Source of the DNA: Mycteria americana
Taxonomy: Eukaryota > Chordata > Aves > Ciconiiformes > Ciconiidae
Assembly: GCF_035582795.1 (NCBI RefSeq)
Contig: NC_134366.1
Coordinates: forward strand, 140,640,756-140,704,755
Length of the DNA: 64,000 nucleotides
Direction: 5' to 3'
Shown here: positions 38,346 to 50,600 of the stretch, piece after piece
Position numbering within the stretch: position 1 is the stretch's first letter
Layout of the letters: every line of letters starts with the position of its first letter
Translations under genes and position numbers: made by a program
The notes under the pieces: model-generated
Database searches by the model: none
What the model saw: only the letters and a program-made list of their open reading frames with translations
What the model was told of the DNA's origin: nothing

Positions 38346-41300
38346 ACAAGTGGTTATACAGGGCTCTGGTGAGCCAGAAGAAATTCCTACACGCTTGGCT
38401 TTTGTCAGTGGTCCCAAACTATGCCTGTAAACACATTATTCTCATGATTATTTTAAAATGTAACTTTAAAAAAAAAATATTTCAGATATTCCTGTGCCGT
38501 TCTGTTGTGAAATAATTCATACACATTTCAGCAATCTCCTTCTAAAATACTGATTATTGTAAATGCTTGTCTTGTCAGATCTTGTTCTTTCATATAAAAA
38601 TCATTCCAAGTCTCTAATCATTCGAATTGCCTTCTGCTGGATCTTTTCAATACAGGTGACCAAAAGTAATGCAATATTATAAGTAAATAGTAAAGTTATA
38701 ATATTTAATTGCAGCATTACCTGTTGGTGCACCTTTGTAATGTATCTTGTTTATTATTCTGAACATTACTGCAAAATGAACAGTTATTTTCAGCGTCTGT
38801 CAAGGAAGATTTCTTAGAACTTTATTTGTGTGGCTGTACTCAATGTAGAAGCCATCAGCAGCTCTGATTACTTGAAATCATCCCTTCCACTATTACTGAC
38901 CCTGAATTTTTCCAGTTTGAGACTAACATATCATTGAGTTGCCAAGTTACCTATGTAGCTTAGTTTCTGTAACAATGCTCATATTAACCTATATAATCTG
39001 CATCATTCCCACTTTTGCTTAATAAAGTCTTACTGAATTTTAGAAATTCTGTAGTTGGGTCCAATTAGATAGGAGAGAAGTACTAATTATGTGAGAAATA
39101 GTGAGATTTAGTACAGAAAAATAAAAAAAAGAGTTCATAGATTATGTAGTTTGGATTCTCTGCTACAAGGTAATGAGTCACGCTGAAAGCTCAGGAACAA
39201 TCTTTCCCAATGCAAGACAAGTCCTAAAATGCTGGCCCTGTAAGAGATACATTAACTGTATCCATTCAGGCATGGTTTCTTTCAGAACTTTTTCACATAC
39301 CAAATGGTCCTCTGTGGAAGACAAGTTGGAAACACTGTCTATAAAACTAGTATCTTTTCTCAGGGAAAACAGTGAGAATAACTCAAATTTACACCTATGG
39401 TTATTGCTACACGTTATCAGGCTACTCCAGAGCAGGAAGGGTCTAATGAGGACCCCGACAATGAAAGGGATATATGTATACCCTTTAACATAAAAATATA
39501 ATGACTATTTCACTTTATCTATGAGATCTAATGAGCTATTGCCAGTAAGTATTTGGGCTGCTATGCTGTATGTGTGAAATTATCCATAAATTTCAAAAGT
39601 TCGCAGTGGAAGTGCATTATTATTGGTTTATATTCATGTTGAGCATCTGCTTAAAATGTTTGTTATCCATTAAATGAGGAAGCAAACCTCCCTCCTGATC
39701 CATGAATTACTGACTGGTCAAATGCCAAATCACCATCAAGAGCCAACAGTAAATAATCTACATGATTAGCTTTTAGCATTTCAGGGAGTGGGTTTTGATG
39801 TCAAACAGTGAGTACCATATGCCTCATTGCCTTGTTGTATGATTCCTGGAGTGCTTTCCAGAAATTAGCATTACATTATATTTTTATGATACAATTACTT
39901 TCTCTATTTTTTCTCCTACGTTTTGGGTATCTAAACTTTACTGCATAATATGCAGAACATAAAGAACAGAGAGATATATCTAGTTCATTACTGCACCTCT
40001 GTAAATAGCCAACATGGGTGCTTTAGGAGGAACATAAGAGCAAGGCAACCATATATACTTCTAGATATAATTTCCCAGTTTTTGGCAATCTGTGGCTCAC
40101 GGACTTCCTCAGTCATGAGAGATATATTTGTGTTTGAGATCTTTTGATATTCTTTTCCTCTGTGAATTTGCCAACTCAGTTTTTGAGCCCATAACAACTC
40201 TTGTCATCTAAATTGCCACATGGTGGTGAGTTTCATAGCTTAAATATGACCTATGTTAAGAAATATCTCAGTTTGGTTTGTTTGGGGTTTTTTTTGAACT
40301 TTTCACAGTGTTACGAGAGAGCTGCTGAGTGCTCACAGGTATCACTGACTTTATTTGCAGAAGTGAAAGAGTATGCTTGCACTTTTTTGAAGGCTTAACA
40401 AATCATGAAAAGCATGATTTGCTGCAAAAGGGAAAAGCCTGAATTGCTGCATGTTGAGTAAAAGTTGAGTCAGGTAGAAATTCCAGGATCATATAGAAAT
40501 GATGGTTGGACTTGCAAGACATAGTATATTTTCTGAGGATCTGTGGAAGATTTCTTTTCAGGCTTGCAGGCTCCACATTTTCACCATGTGACAGATGACT
40601 CAATCAGAGCTCAAAGGAAAAAGGAAATGGAAACAACTCTATTCACTTAGTAGATGACCAGTATACAGTTAAGGGATGTATACAACTATGAAGGCTTCAT
40701 GCTAGATCTGTGTTACTTTAAATGTGTGTTACAGATCCTTCTTTTTTTCTGGAAATTAGTAAAATATCTATCTGCCCAGATACTGTAACTGCTGCTGGCT
40801 ATAAAGGTCTGGGTTTTGTCATTTGTTGTTTTTATTGTCTTTTCCTGGATGGAGTCTGCCATTCTCTTCTGACTATAAAGAAACTATCTATACATATGCA
40901 AATCAGGCTGAGTGGACACTTTAAAGTTTGAAAAAAAAAATCTATCTAGAATCAGAGAGACGTATGTCTTTATGAATGCAAGAAAATATTAAAAAGTAAT
41001 TAGTTTGTACTAAGCTTAAAAAATCCTAGCTGTGTCAGCAAATGAAGAAATTTGTTTAAGGAATACCGGTAAATCTATTGTTTGATAGTTCTGCTAAAGA
41101 AAAGTTGAAAATATTTTCAAAACTGATGTAATTTTGTGTTTGTACTTGCAGTTTTATTAAGAAATTAATAAATAGGAATATTATTTTGGTGCAATACATT
41201 TCCCCCTTTAACACAAAAGGTTAAAACTGTGCTTTGTGTTTTACCAGTGACAGATGCTGACGTGAACAAGTAAAATGTAATAGCTGTGTATGTATTTTTA

Positions 41301-44030
41301 CTTGGGTACCCTCCGTGTTCCCATTATACCCACACAACAGCTCGTAAAATTCAGGTTAAATGCCTCCTAAATTAGCAAATTAAGTAACCAAAACACCAAA
41401 ATAATATAGGAAAATGTCCTCAGCAAGAGATACTTTTTATAACCACAAATTGAAACAACAGAAGAATAGGAATAAGGATCAAAACCTTTACCAAGCTAGT
41501 AGGCTCTTTGTCAAAGGCTCTTTGCTCTTTTCCCCTGCTCAGAAGTTCTTTACATGCTTGTCTTCTGCAATCTCTGTACCACACCAGGCTCTGTACCGTC
41601 TCAGTAAGGAATCATGAATTCCTCTCTCGTGTTCCTCAATACCACATCCCAGTGTGGCTGCCTGGCTGGCTCTGTCATCTACCACTAATCCCACCTGAGA
41701 GATAGTGCCTCAGCACAAGAGATGATGTGATGCTACATCATGCGTGACACTACAGAAGCCAAACTTCCCCCCCACACCTGTGCTTCTCTGCGAAACTTTG
41801 TTTTTCTCAGAAATAGCAATTAAATGCAACATGTCTTCTCAATATTCACTTTTCTACATCACTTTTTGAGCTAAAGCAAATAAATTAAAAGGGTTGTCTT
41901 ATAATGCCATATGCCATAAAATGTCATATCACCACAGTATTTTAGCTACTGAGATATCACTGCTACCTCCTGTGGAACCCTGGTGAAAATGTGCTCACGC
42001 TTATTTTAACACCTCTAGCATCTGAAAAGTCAGTTTTTTCAGCGTAGGCAGCTTCTTGTATGTAGTTCCTTATTTTATGAATGCTAGTTTTGTGGTTGCA
42101 CCACTGTGGGGCTGTGGCTGCAGTGGTGATTACTGTTTGTCTTCCCTGCCCAGTGTGTCTTTTTTACAACTTACACAAGCAGCCTGATGTTGTGGTGGGG
42201 ATAGCAGCCAAAGGCTAGCATGTAAAATCCAATATACAGAAGGCAATTCTGTGTGACTGCTTCTTAACATATTAACCTATAATTAGTCAAGATCCAGTAA
42301 GCTACGGAAGAGGAGAAGCTTGAAACAGAGCATTGAGTCAGATGGAAAGGATAGTTCATAGCTCCAATAACCTCTTTGAAAAAGTTCACCTTTCCCTTCA
42401 TGCAAACACTGCAATCTTTTGTTTTGCAAATCCTTTCCTCTTGTATACCCGTCCACTTGCATACCTCCACAATACTCAGCAACTTTTTACTCGTGTGAGC
42501 TACTTTTATATTTCACTTTACAGACTGTTTTGGTTTGGATTACAGCTGTAAAGCTGCTGATGGTACTCGAGCTCAGTCTCTGGGTGGCAAAAGTATGTAC
42601 ATCCCTTCCACACACAGCCCCTCAGGGTTATGTTGCAGCCTCTCTGAAAACAAGAGGTTCTTAGCTGCAAATTATCTTGTATGTGCTCTTTCCTTTCAGA
42701 CTGATGTCGCAGTAAGCCATGGTGAACCTGGCAGCCATTGGAATCACAGCTTATCAGTAGCTACGTGACAGATGTCAGACTGCTAAAATTTCCTATAACC
42801 TTGATCTAGGACATATGATGCAAGTCAAGAAAAAAGTAGCAATCCCTCACCTGTACTCTTCTGCATTATGGCATTATGAAGAATTAGAAGTAAGCTAAGT
42901 CTTTGCCAATACTGGAAGAAATATGTTGCTTGACTTGCTCACTGCATACAGGAAGCTACCAGAAAACCAAAGGAAGTATGTGAAATGAGGTGCTTTCACA
43001 TTTTATTCGTTAAATATTTTCTGAAAAAAATTGTAGATGTTACAATCTACTGTTGATTATAATGGTAGGACCAAAAGTGCTAGAAATTAATCCACTGGCA
43101 ATGTAAAGAAGATGAGGAACCGAGACAAAGTACAAAAAATGCTGGCATTCACTTTAAACCTTTACTCGATGAAGGCAAATTTAAAAGAAATGTAGCAGTC
43201 AGGATGAAATGTGGATGGAGGTTTGCAGGTAACAGAAGTTTGGAGGTATCACCAGGATACTGCTCCATGGGAATGTGGCTAAAACAAGAGCTACGATCAA
43301 ATCGTATTTGTGAATACTTTGTATAATGAGATCTGGCTATTTGCAGAGACAGAAAAGAGGTTATTCACGCTGCCTAACTTCAAACACCTAAACTAGGAGT
43401 CTGAGCTCCTGTATAGTCAATGTAGGCTTCTTTAGAGGGCTGGCCAAGATGAGGAGGTTAACTTTGATGTTCAAAGTCATCTTCATAATGGACATATTTG
43501 TCATAACTGATTAAATAGTGAGAACATCCTTACTTAGCTACCTATCTCAAGTGTTCCCAGTTAGAAGTTGTGAATAACCTCTAACAGATGCTGTCACATT
43601 AATAGTCAGCACATTTGTTCATGAAGCAGAAGCCACATTCCAGGTGTGACCATTTGATATTGTTAAGAATATGTGTTCTGAAATTGTCATTTCAATTTGC
43701 ATAATTAACAAATGGATTATTTGTTTTATTACTGATAACTAAGTCTAAATGAGGTTATTGAAATAAATTGACTCTGCTTTTGTGAGGAGAGTGAAAACCA
43801 TGTTTCCCCAATGAAAACATTAATAAGTAATGAAAGGACAGAATAAGATTTAATTAAAAAGTCATATAAAAGAAGACAGAAAGGCAGAATAGAAAGGCAG
43901 AGAAGTAGCACCAACTAATAAATGCAAATGAGGTGTCTTATTCAGCACTCCAGGAACAGTGACAGACAGAGACAAGAGTGTTTCTCTTATTTTAAACTAC
44001 AAAGAATTACCAACTATAGTACAGCCCTGA

Positions 44031-44595
44031 TGTCATGGTTTAACCCCAGCTGGCCACTAAGCCCCACGCAGCCGCTCGCTCAGTCCCCCCTGGTGGGATG
44101 GGGGAGAGAATCAGAAAAGTAAAAGTGAGAAAACTCGTGGGTTGAGATAAAGACAGTTTAATAAATAAAGCAAAAGCCACGCATGCAAGCAAAGCAAAGC
44201 AAGGAATTCATTCACTACTTCCCATGGGCAGGCAGGTGTTCAGCCATCTCCAGGAAAGCAGGGCTCCATCATGCGTAATGGTTACTTGGGAAGACAAACG
44301 CCATCACTCCCAATGTCCCTCCCTTCCTTCTTCTTCCCCAGCTTTACATGCTGAGCATGACAGCATATGGTATGGAATAGCCCTTTGGTCAGTTTGGATC
44401 AACTATCCTGGCTGTGTCCCCTCCCAACTTCTTCTGCACCTGGCAGAGCATGGGAAGCTGAAAAGTCCTTGACTGGTGCAGCAACAACTAAAATATCAGT
44501 GTGTTACCAACAGTGTTTTCAGCACAAATCCAAAACATAGCCCCATACTAGCTACTATAAAGAAAATTAACTCTATTCTAGCCAAAACCAGCACA
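44031..44595 (-). mobile_element. Solo LTR of an avian endogenous retrovirus, 565 bp
   Basis: The element begins TG and ends CA, and is flanked by a perfect 5-bp duplication, CCTGA, at 44026-44030 and 44596-44600. It belongs to an LTR family I recognise from many bird genomes. On the minus strand it reads from TGTGCTGGTTTTGGC to AACCATGACA, with a decayed TATA position near 44,345 and an ATTAAA polyadenylation signal near 44,160. No internal retroviral genes lie next to it, so it is a solo LTR left by recombination between two LTRs. The 5-bp duplication suggests an ERVL-like group, but I do not name the family. Confidence 0.9.
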
Positions 44596-44600
44596 CCTGA

Positions 44601-47600
44601 CCTGGAGGAAAATATTCTTCTTGTAGGTATGAAAACAAAATGAGAGTTGACCAAAACCAAAAGTCAAGAACATCAAAGCCAGGTTCCATATTATACAGTT
44701 CCATTCTGTAGCCAAGTGAGAGACTGAAGAGATGGGTCGCAAACAAGGAGGTAAAGAGAATTGGCATGACATCAGAAAGTGATTGTACTTGAGAGACACA
44801 GTATTATCTGTCAGAAGCTCCATACCCTCCCTACATCCTATGCAGCTTCTACTTCTGTTTTATTAACTATTTTGTAGCAGTGACATTTAATTGATATTGT
44901 ACTGCATTGCATCTTGAAGGGTAAAGATAAAAGCAGACATCAAAAAAAGAAAATACAGGCACTTGCCATTTAACAATCAAACTTTTACTAAAAATCTAAT
45001 CTGTGTAACATGACCTGGTTGTCTTCTGCCTTTGCTATATTTGGCACTTATAGCTGGAGAGGACATGTTTTCTTGAGTCTAATGCAATGGTGTTAGCCTG
45101 AACTACCATGTCAAGCTGGTGGAGTAGGAGGGAGAGACAGTGGAGAGAAGATGATAAAATAAAGGTGAGGAAAGTGAAAACAATTAGTGAGGAGTTGAAG
45201 AAAGAGAGACAGTGAAACATATGCCTGCCTTGTTCCAAGAAAGAAAGGAAAAGGACAGTGAGCATAAGAAAGGCAGCAGGGAAGAAGAGTTCAGGATCAA
45301 AAAAGGAAAGCAAAGCTGTGAAATGAAAGAGACTGAGACAATTCATTCTGGCAGGCAACAAATGGCTGAAATAATATTGTGGTGAGCAAATTGTGGAAAA
45401 TATTTTTAAAGGGCTAACTGGAGAAAAATCCTGAATTTGATAAAAGATGGTTGTAAGTGCACAATGTATAGGGTATAGTATTGAATACTGCACAAACAAA
45501 TGTAAATACATTCCAGTTAAACTTAGTGGATTCCTTGTATTCAGTAGATGGTATGTAACTGCTCATGGGTTATTTATACAAGTCTTCTGGAAATGCTTGA
45601 AAATATATCAGTCCTGGTTAGGCATTTTTTTAGGCTCTATCAAGAATAGATGGTTGTTCACAAGATCTGAATTGCCAGCTGGCCTTCTTGAGGGTTCCTC
45701 AGGACAAATGGATACTTTCCACTTAGACAGGAGACATGTGCAGCTTGCCTTGGCTTGAGCTACCAAATGTACTGTGAGATTAGGGAAACATTGAACCACC
45801 AGAGGTCCAAAGCCTGGTTTGAAGAATTTCTGCAGTCCAAGAAAGAATAAAGGCTTCCCAAACAGATTTGGGAGTAGCATCTCACATGGAAGGGAAGGCT
45901 GGGAGTAGGCATGGAGATACCTCTAAGAACTGATGAAGACACTGTACTGAGAGCAGCAGCCTGGCGAGGTATGGTAGTTGAATAAGCAGTTGGATATGGG
46001 AATTGTGAACTACAACAGAAATATTTTCACTTGGATGTTTTAAATCACTCTTCTACACAAGGAAATATATACATTATAATTAAAGATTCTTATTTAAAAA
46101 GCTTTAAAATTAGAAGGACTTTGACCTTTAGTTTCCTTACAGCAATCTCTATAGACATTACCAATGCCAAACCATCTTTCCTGCACTTAATGCTGTTTCC
46201 TTTATGTGCCTTCGTCCCTTAAACTCTCTTAAAAGTTGGAAGAAACTGCTTTCCTAGCATTTTTTAAAGAAACATGCTATTTATTATACATCTGGAAATA
46301 ATGCATTATATAGCTCCCTCAGAGCATTTTTTCTAATGTATACTTTAGGAACCTTAGAAATTTCAGTTATTTTTATCATGATTAGCTAAGTATAGATGTG
46401 AGTCTTGCTGATAGGTCATTTTTCAAAACCTTATCATATGTCAGTGAGTGGGTGGTCCTGATGTCAGAAAGTGATTGTGAAGGGGAAACCTGGCTGAGGG
46501 GAGAAAGTGCGTAGAGTTAAAATTTGTCCAGTGTCAGGTGGGTCACCACATTAATACTGTGTGGCTTTTTATTATGATAATATTATTTTGAGTATGTGGT
46601 ATGCTATCATTCATACATAGTAATTCAGTTGTAAATTTATGTGATATGAAATATTTAGGAGAAAAATGCCACAATACATAAAAAATGTCATCCACAAGTT
46701 TTCACCGAAACCACAAGGATAAGGTTTCACAATCTTCCGAAAAAACTTTCAACCTCTGAAAATTTTCTGAGAAGTATTTACCCCAGGCATAAGCACTTTT
46801 TAATAAAACCTCCCTACTATGCACTCTGACAACTTTGCACATAAGTGGCAGTATTTTACCATTTTACTATTTTTCAAAGTGCTATGGTGAGATTTAAAAA
46901 AAAACCCAAACCTGCTGTACACTTATTAGATCTATTACAGAATATATTACAACCCCCCAAATATTCAAATATTAAAACTTTACTTTCCTAATGCTAGACC
47001 AGAGATGAGAAATTATGTGCTATTCCATTACAACACTGACAAGCAAGAGCAGAGAACACAAACACAGCAGTATTTTGATTTGCTAACTGCAAAGGACATA
47101 CAGACTATCAGCAATATTTGAGGGATAGGTCCTTTTTTCCTCCATTACTGAATCAATATGATTTGCACAGAGGAAATGACAGAATCAAAATCTTCCCTTT
47201 CTAGCTGTGCACTCTCATGTGGGTCTAGTTTATTGTGGGTCTAGTTTATTACAGGTCTAGTTTATTAGTGATAATAGAAGAAGACAGTGATACCTTTCCC
47301 ATGTAGCACAAGTCTCCAGCTCACTGACCCTTCCAGATATACGTCTCAGTTGCACAATCATACCGTGCCAGCCACAGACTCCTTGGCACCCTGTTTGATG
47401 TATGCCAAAAAAACTGAGAAAGCCTTCTAACTCCCTGTCCCCTGCAAGATCCAGACTGTGATTCCAGCAGCCCTACTGCATTTTGAACATTTCACACCTC
47501 CTCTGTAGTCAGTGTATTTCTTGCATGGTACAAACTAATTAAAATGAAGCCACATCAAATTTCTTTTCCAAAGGAAGCAAACTTTGAGTAAACATTGTTG

Positions 47601-50600
47601 CTTCCACTTGGTTGCACTAAATTTTATAATATCCTCAGGAGGACCAGTCACAAAAGACCATATGGCTCACAAAGTTTATCCTCAGATTGGTCAGGTAGCA
47701 TACTACTGCAAAGATGCCAAGATCCCAAAGCTCTCATCCACATCAGGAAAGACCTGTTCCTTTTCTCCGTTTTTTCAAGGCAAGAAGGAACTGTGGTGTG
47801 AAAATATTACAGTCCATACTCTCTGTAACCGTCTTGTTTGCATATATAAACATTGCTTCTTTAAGAAAAACAGACACTGGCACCAGTGTAAGAATGTATG
47901 TTTTAATATTTGTGCACATACAGATATCAGTCTGTTTAGAGCGAGAAGGCTGAAGAACAGGCACACACAACTGGCACAAAAGGGAAGCTGACCTTTCGGT
48001 ATTTACCCTAGTGGTGTTTTCAATGGCACCTACCTGGCTGACGTTGGCGACGCCGTTTCGGAAAACGCCAATAGACTTTGCAAATCTGAAAGCTTCTTTG
48101 CAAAACATTTACTATACTGCTTGCTTGAACTTCCTTTTCTGAGGCCCCACATTCTGTAAGCAATTAATTACGTTTTATAACATAAGCATTCAGAGAACAG
48201 GTCAGTGTTTTGATGTGTATAACCTGCACTCCTTTAAAGGTGCAAGTCCTTCAAAGCAGCAACTCAAATCCTCACATATCCTCCTTTAGCTGTAGATGTA
48301 GCTGGAGCTGGAGCTGTGTGGGTTTGCCATCCACTGCAGCATCTGTGAATGCAGCATATTCCCCAGTCCTTGGCAGAAGTGCTCTGTTTTAATTGTGGGT
48401 CAGAGGAAAGAGAGAGTTGGGATTACTGGATGCAGAACAGCAGGCTATGGAAGACTGATGAAATGGGAGATTCCTAGGAAAAAGGAGTTCTCTAATAAAC
48501 ATCCTTTTATATTTTTCAGCTACCTGTATACCCATGTCCGTACTGCTGCCAAATGGATTTTTTAATGCATAACCCACGCTACACAAGCAAAAAGGTGGTA
48601 AATAAATGGTATATCTACTTAGAAATATGTGCCCAGTTATTCTGAGAGGTGAGGTAGGAAATTAGGGAATTGTAAAGAGATTGCTCCCCAGGAGGAGTAG
48701 GAGGTCCCGATATGAGGCAGGTAAGTACCTGCAATAACAAAGTTGAAGAGGCAGAAAATAAAGGGCTGGGTCCTGCTGTGAGAGAGAGAGAGTATGGGGT
48801 CTGGTTGCTTGTTGGTGGAAAGGACACAGCAGAAGTGCGGAGGAAGAGGGGAAGCATGGGACTGGGACAAAAGGAAGTAGAGAGGAGAATTTGGTGCTTG
48901 GCTGATCTCATTCAAACAACACTTGACACTTAAGTTTAAAGAAGAAATGCGGGAGGAACAGTTCTTCCTGCACCACCTGCACTGCAGGTGCAGAGCTGGA
49001 AGCTGCTGTTGCTGGTGAGGGTGGCAGCCCATCCACATCACGGTACCCTTCCGACGGTCTTAGTCTTCTATGATCATATCCGTCTCTCCTTGATACAACC
49101 AAATGTGCCACATGGATCCATTCCCAAAGCCATCATTGCCTCAAAAAAAAAGATACTGCATCACAGACCTTTTCCTGATACTGGAAAATAATTTACCCAG
49201 TGTGAGGAATGAGTATTTAGAGGTGCTAACAGTCCAGGCTATGCACTGAATTGTAAATGACTGGCAAATAAGCTATTAATTAAAATAGAAATTGATTCCA
49301 TCTTGTGGGATTTAAGGAGAAATAAGATTCTCACAAGGTCTCTTCTGAGTGCTCTTTTAGTACAGCTAAAGGCAGTATTTTAATTTTCAAATAATCCAAC
49401 CCTATAATTAAAGTTACATTTTTGCCACAAATTTTAAAATATTAATGAAACTTGAATAAGTCTGGCCGAAGTGCTCCTGGGCAAAATATAGAAATATGCT
49501 AATGAGCACCTTCTTCAAAGATCTACTTATGAAAGAGCCATATTCCAACTGACGAAGTTCATTGCTTTCATTGTCCTTTGTAATTCTAATTAAATCTTCC
49601 TTTATGAATCAATTTTTAAACCATCCCTTCCTTTCATGTGCTTGTGGAATCATATATTTAATTACATTTATCTGAAAATTTACAGGAAATATAATAATAA
49701 TAAAAATTAATAATCTTAACATCTTTGTTTTAAACATTGTGTTGATTTTTGCCATCTAGAATGAGTTGATACTGAAAAATGAGGTGATATGTAGGATGAC
49801 ATAAATTAATTCTTAATAAGTGGATGATAACTGTCCATGCTGGTGTAATTTATAAAGACCCTGTTTGGCACAGCAGGGTATGAGTAATTTATATAGAAGA
49901 AAAAAGAATTACTAACAACCTATAATAGAAGAATTAGCATGTTTAGTCATGCCAACATAAAATCAGAATTAAATATTCTTACTGATCCTTGAACAGTCCT
50001 GTTTCAGAGTGTTCCAGTTGCACTATCAGGATGTGGATAATGGTAATTTCACCTGACCTTTAGGCAGTGGTATCATGAGATACTAAAGGACTCCCAGCAC
50101 CATCTCAGAACTGTAATAGCTAAATAATACAATGTTTCTGTCTGATCTATATGCCTGTACTAGTTCAGATTTGTTCAGGAGGAAAAAAAAAGTGGATTAA
50201 CTGTGCAAGAAGTTATTCTGTGTTACCTAAAACTATCCTGTGCTCTAGATGCACTAGCTGTACCACAGGCATGATCTCCGGTACCTCCTTCGTTCCTGTG
50301 GCTTTTAGTGCTCCTGGGGGCTTCTGCCCCCCAAATGCCTTAAAAGCATCAATTCTTTCTGTAGGGGAATGCTACCTGTGATCAGTGGAATTATGATGCC
50401 TGTGTCTCATTTTGTCCACATTAAAAAGACATGTGATTCAGCTGAAGCAAGGCCTGGGAGTTGTACATCATTCTGTATTTCACTGTAGGATCTGGTATTG
50501 AACATCTGTACCTAGGCAGAAGTGCTGGATGTACCAGATCTCTAGGAGGAAGGTTGCTGCCAAGGAGCCACTTACTAGGGTGGCACGGGTGGTGTGAGAT

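Larger units (their letters stand above)
37176..44025. other. Intergenic, with hAT-like fragments
   Basis: Apart from the poly(A) run at 37,982 and the hAT-like ends at 38,247-38,423, this is unique AT-rich DNA with no open frame worth calling. Confidence 0.6.

Noticed and set aside
45035..45511. 158-codon minus-strand hydrophobic frame
   Set aside because: The plus strand here is rich in GA, which gives Leu/Phe/Ser-rich frames by composition. No family is recognised.
47743..48108. 121-codon minus-strand frame over the CpG-dense hairpin
   Set aside because: No domain is recognised and a competing plus-strand frame is also open across the CpG segment. I keep the CpG cluster as the observation, not a gene.
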